DNA of 64,000 bases from Symbiodinium natans (Eukaryota > Sar > Dinophyceae > Suessiales > Symbiodiniaceae). This document shows positions 63,233 to 64,000 of this stretch, piece after piece. The notes under the pieces are model-generated. The model searched no databases, was not told where the DNA came from, and saw only the letters and a list, made by a program, of their open reading frames with translations. The first letter of the stretch is position 1. Every line of letters starts with the position of its first letter. Made by a program: the position numbers and the translations under genes. Location of the stretch: positions 68,913-132,912 of the forward strand of contig CAJNDS010000355.1 of the NCBI GenBank assembly GCA_905221605.1. Direction: 5' to 3'.

Positions 63233-63236
63233 CTTC

Positions 63237-63348
63237 TTATACTCCCCTTAGAACCTTAATATAAATATTGTTTTTAAAATATCCTCTTGGGTTTTACAAT
63301 GTTTTACATAAACAAAAATAAAAAAAATAAATCCCGAGGGGGATATAG
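63237..63348. mobile_element. Introner-like TIR element, copy 2
   Basis: 112 bp, homologous to 44930-45028 (shared TATACTCCCCTTAG start, TCCTCTTGGGTTTTA core, GGGGGATATAG end). Flanked by CTTC at 63233-63236 and 63349-63352. Here no GT-AG pair falls on the exact boundaries. Confidence 0.65.
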
Positions 63349-63359
63349 CTTCAGGGCCT

Positions 63360-63960
63360 GTGCAGCGCGCCCTCTCTGCGTGGCTGAGGCCCCGGCGTCG
63401 AGCCCGGCGCCGAGCTCCGCGAGCGCCAGGGCCATGAGGTCGTTGAGGACCATCTCCAAGTCGATGAGCCCTGACCTATTTTAGGGTTTAGGGTTTGGGG
63501 TTTAGGGTTTAGGGATACTGAACTTGGAACTCTAGCAAAAAAAATTGTGCTGTTTCTTGGGAATTCTAGTACCCAAAAAATAACAAGTATTTCCAAGAGC
63601 CCCTAAGTGACTCCGTGGCAGCAAGGAGGGCGGCTTGTGCCAGCAGCCGGCACATCTCCAGGCTGTTGCACCTGCGACTCTCACTGTTGGGCAGGATGAA
63701 GACTTTCTTTGTTGCGCGGAGAAGCCGGGGCAGGTCCAAGGATTCCAGCAACGGGACTGCGCCCTGAAGCCCAGTGCACCTGACAAAGTCCAGCGCCACT
63801 TCCCGGGCCCAACTCCAGAAAGGCTCGAGGAGGCTGGCTTCTTGCAGAGAGAGTTCGAGCAGATGCGGCACCAAGCTCGCCGGACTTCGGAGGAGCTCGC
63901 AGAGGTGCCGGAGGCCTCCTCTTCCTCCTCCGGCACCTCCCTGCTGGCCTTCCTTTGTGA
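63360..63960 (-). CDS. Helical-module family exons (module I), first in window
   Basis: Upstream exon 63600-63960: LVPHLLELSLQEASLLEPFW, LQGAVPLLESLDLPRLLRAT, CRLLAQAALLAATESLRG. Downstream exon about 63363-63475: LIDLEMVLNDLMALALAELG. A TTTAGGG-type stretch at 63483-63514 lies in the intron between them. The gene continues beyond the window's right end. The 3' side meets introner-like copy 2. Confidence 0.5.
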
Positions 63961-64000
63961 AGAGCTGGGAGCCAACAACGTGGACGAGCATCGTCATGTG

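Overview
The window looks like nuclear DNA of a dinoflagellate. Blocks of the CCCTAAA/TTTAGGG repeat fill the first 22 kb in both orientations. Coding pieces are short exons separated by repeat-rich introns. The two LTRs of a retrotransposon each carry the last 13 nt of the dinoflagellate spliced leader. Gene content (J-domain, family-2 glycosyltransferase, leucine-rich-repeat exons, a Gag with CCCH fingers) fits a eukaryotic alga. No bacterial features, tRNA, rRNA or CRISPR arrays were seen. Many open frames have no ATG, so starts and splice sites are approximate throughout.

Layout. 1-16.6 kb: telomere-type arrays, their CCCCAAA, CCCCTAAA and TTGAGGG variants, poly-G runs, an AT-rich island (12.06-12.53 kb) and one J-domain exon (minus strand, 1.03-1.84 kb). 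17.1-21.0 kb: a minus-strand, multi-exon family-2 glycosyltransferase. 21.5-25.2 kb: microsatellites, a small hairpin element and the second copy of a 285-300 bp dispersed repeat. 24.6-26.7 kb: leucine-rich-repeat exon fragments and an alanine/arginine-rich ORF. 26841-43788: a complete 16,948-bp LTR retrotransposon (minus strand). 44.0-64 kb: another LRR fragment, a 129-bp coding-type tandem array, a minus-strand gene with a TM segment, many exons of a repeated helical module family, an introner-like element in two copies, and a block of satellite and foldback DNA (55.4-60.1 kb).

The retrotransposon is the most notable object. It has identical 300-bp LTRs. In transcription order it encodes: Gag with two CCCH fingers and a divergent retropepsin; a Cys-rich linker frame reached through a CCCTTTC slippery heptamer; a 2400-codon Pol; and three accessory frames. 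In Pol, the Ty3/gypsy reverse transcriptase is split and permuted. The thumb and RNase H lie at the N-terminus, the DD35E integrase in the middle, and the fingers and palm with YVDD at the C-terminus. The accessory frames encode a Tpt1/KptA-type RNA 2'-phosphotransferase domain plus a C2H2 finger, a membrane protein with RanBP2 and SWIM-type zinc motifs, and a phospholipase-D-superfamily domain. Two RNA/nucleic-acid end-processing folds in one LTR element, together with a spliced-leader fragment in the LTR, suggest an element adapted to trans-spliced RNA. This last point is inference.

Two further threads run through the window. Several introns look recently gained: one is flanked by a 16-nt direct repeat in the glycosyltransferase gene, and one is exactly a small TIR element plus its 4-bp target duplication. 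A family of helical repeat modules ending in an LxDPxxLxLSLLxNLTxA-like motif recurs at least eight times on the minus strand between 44.7 and 64 kb. I do not recognise it.
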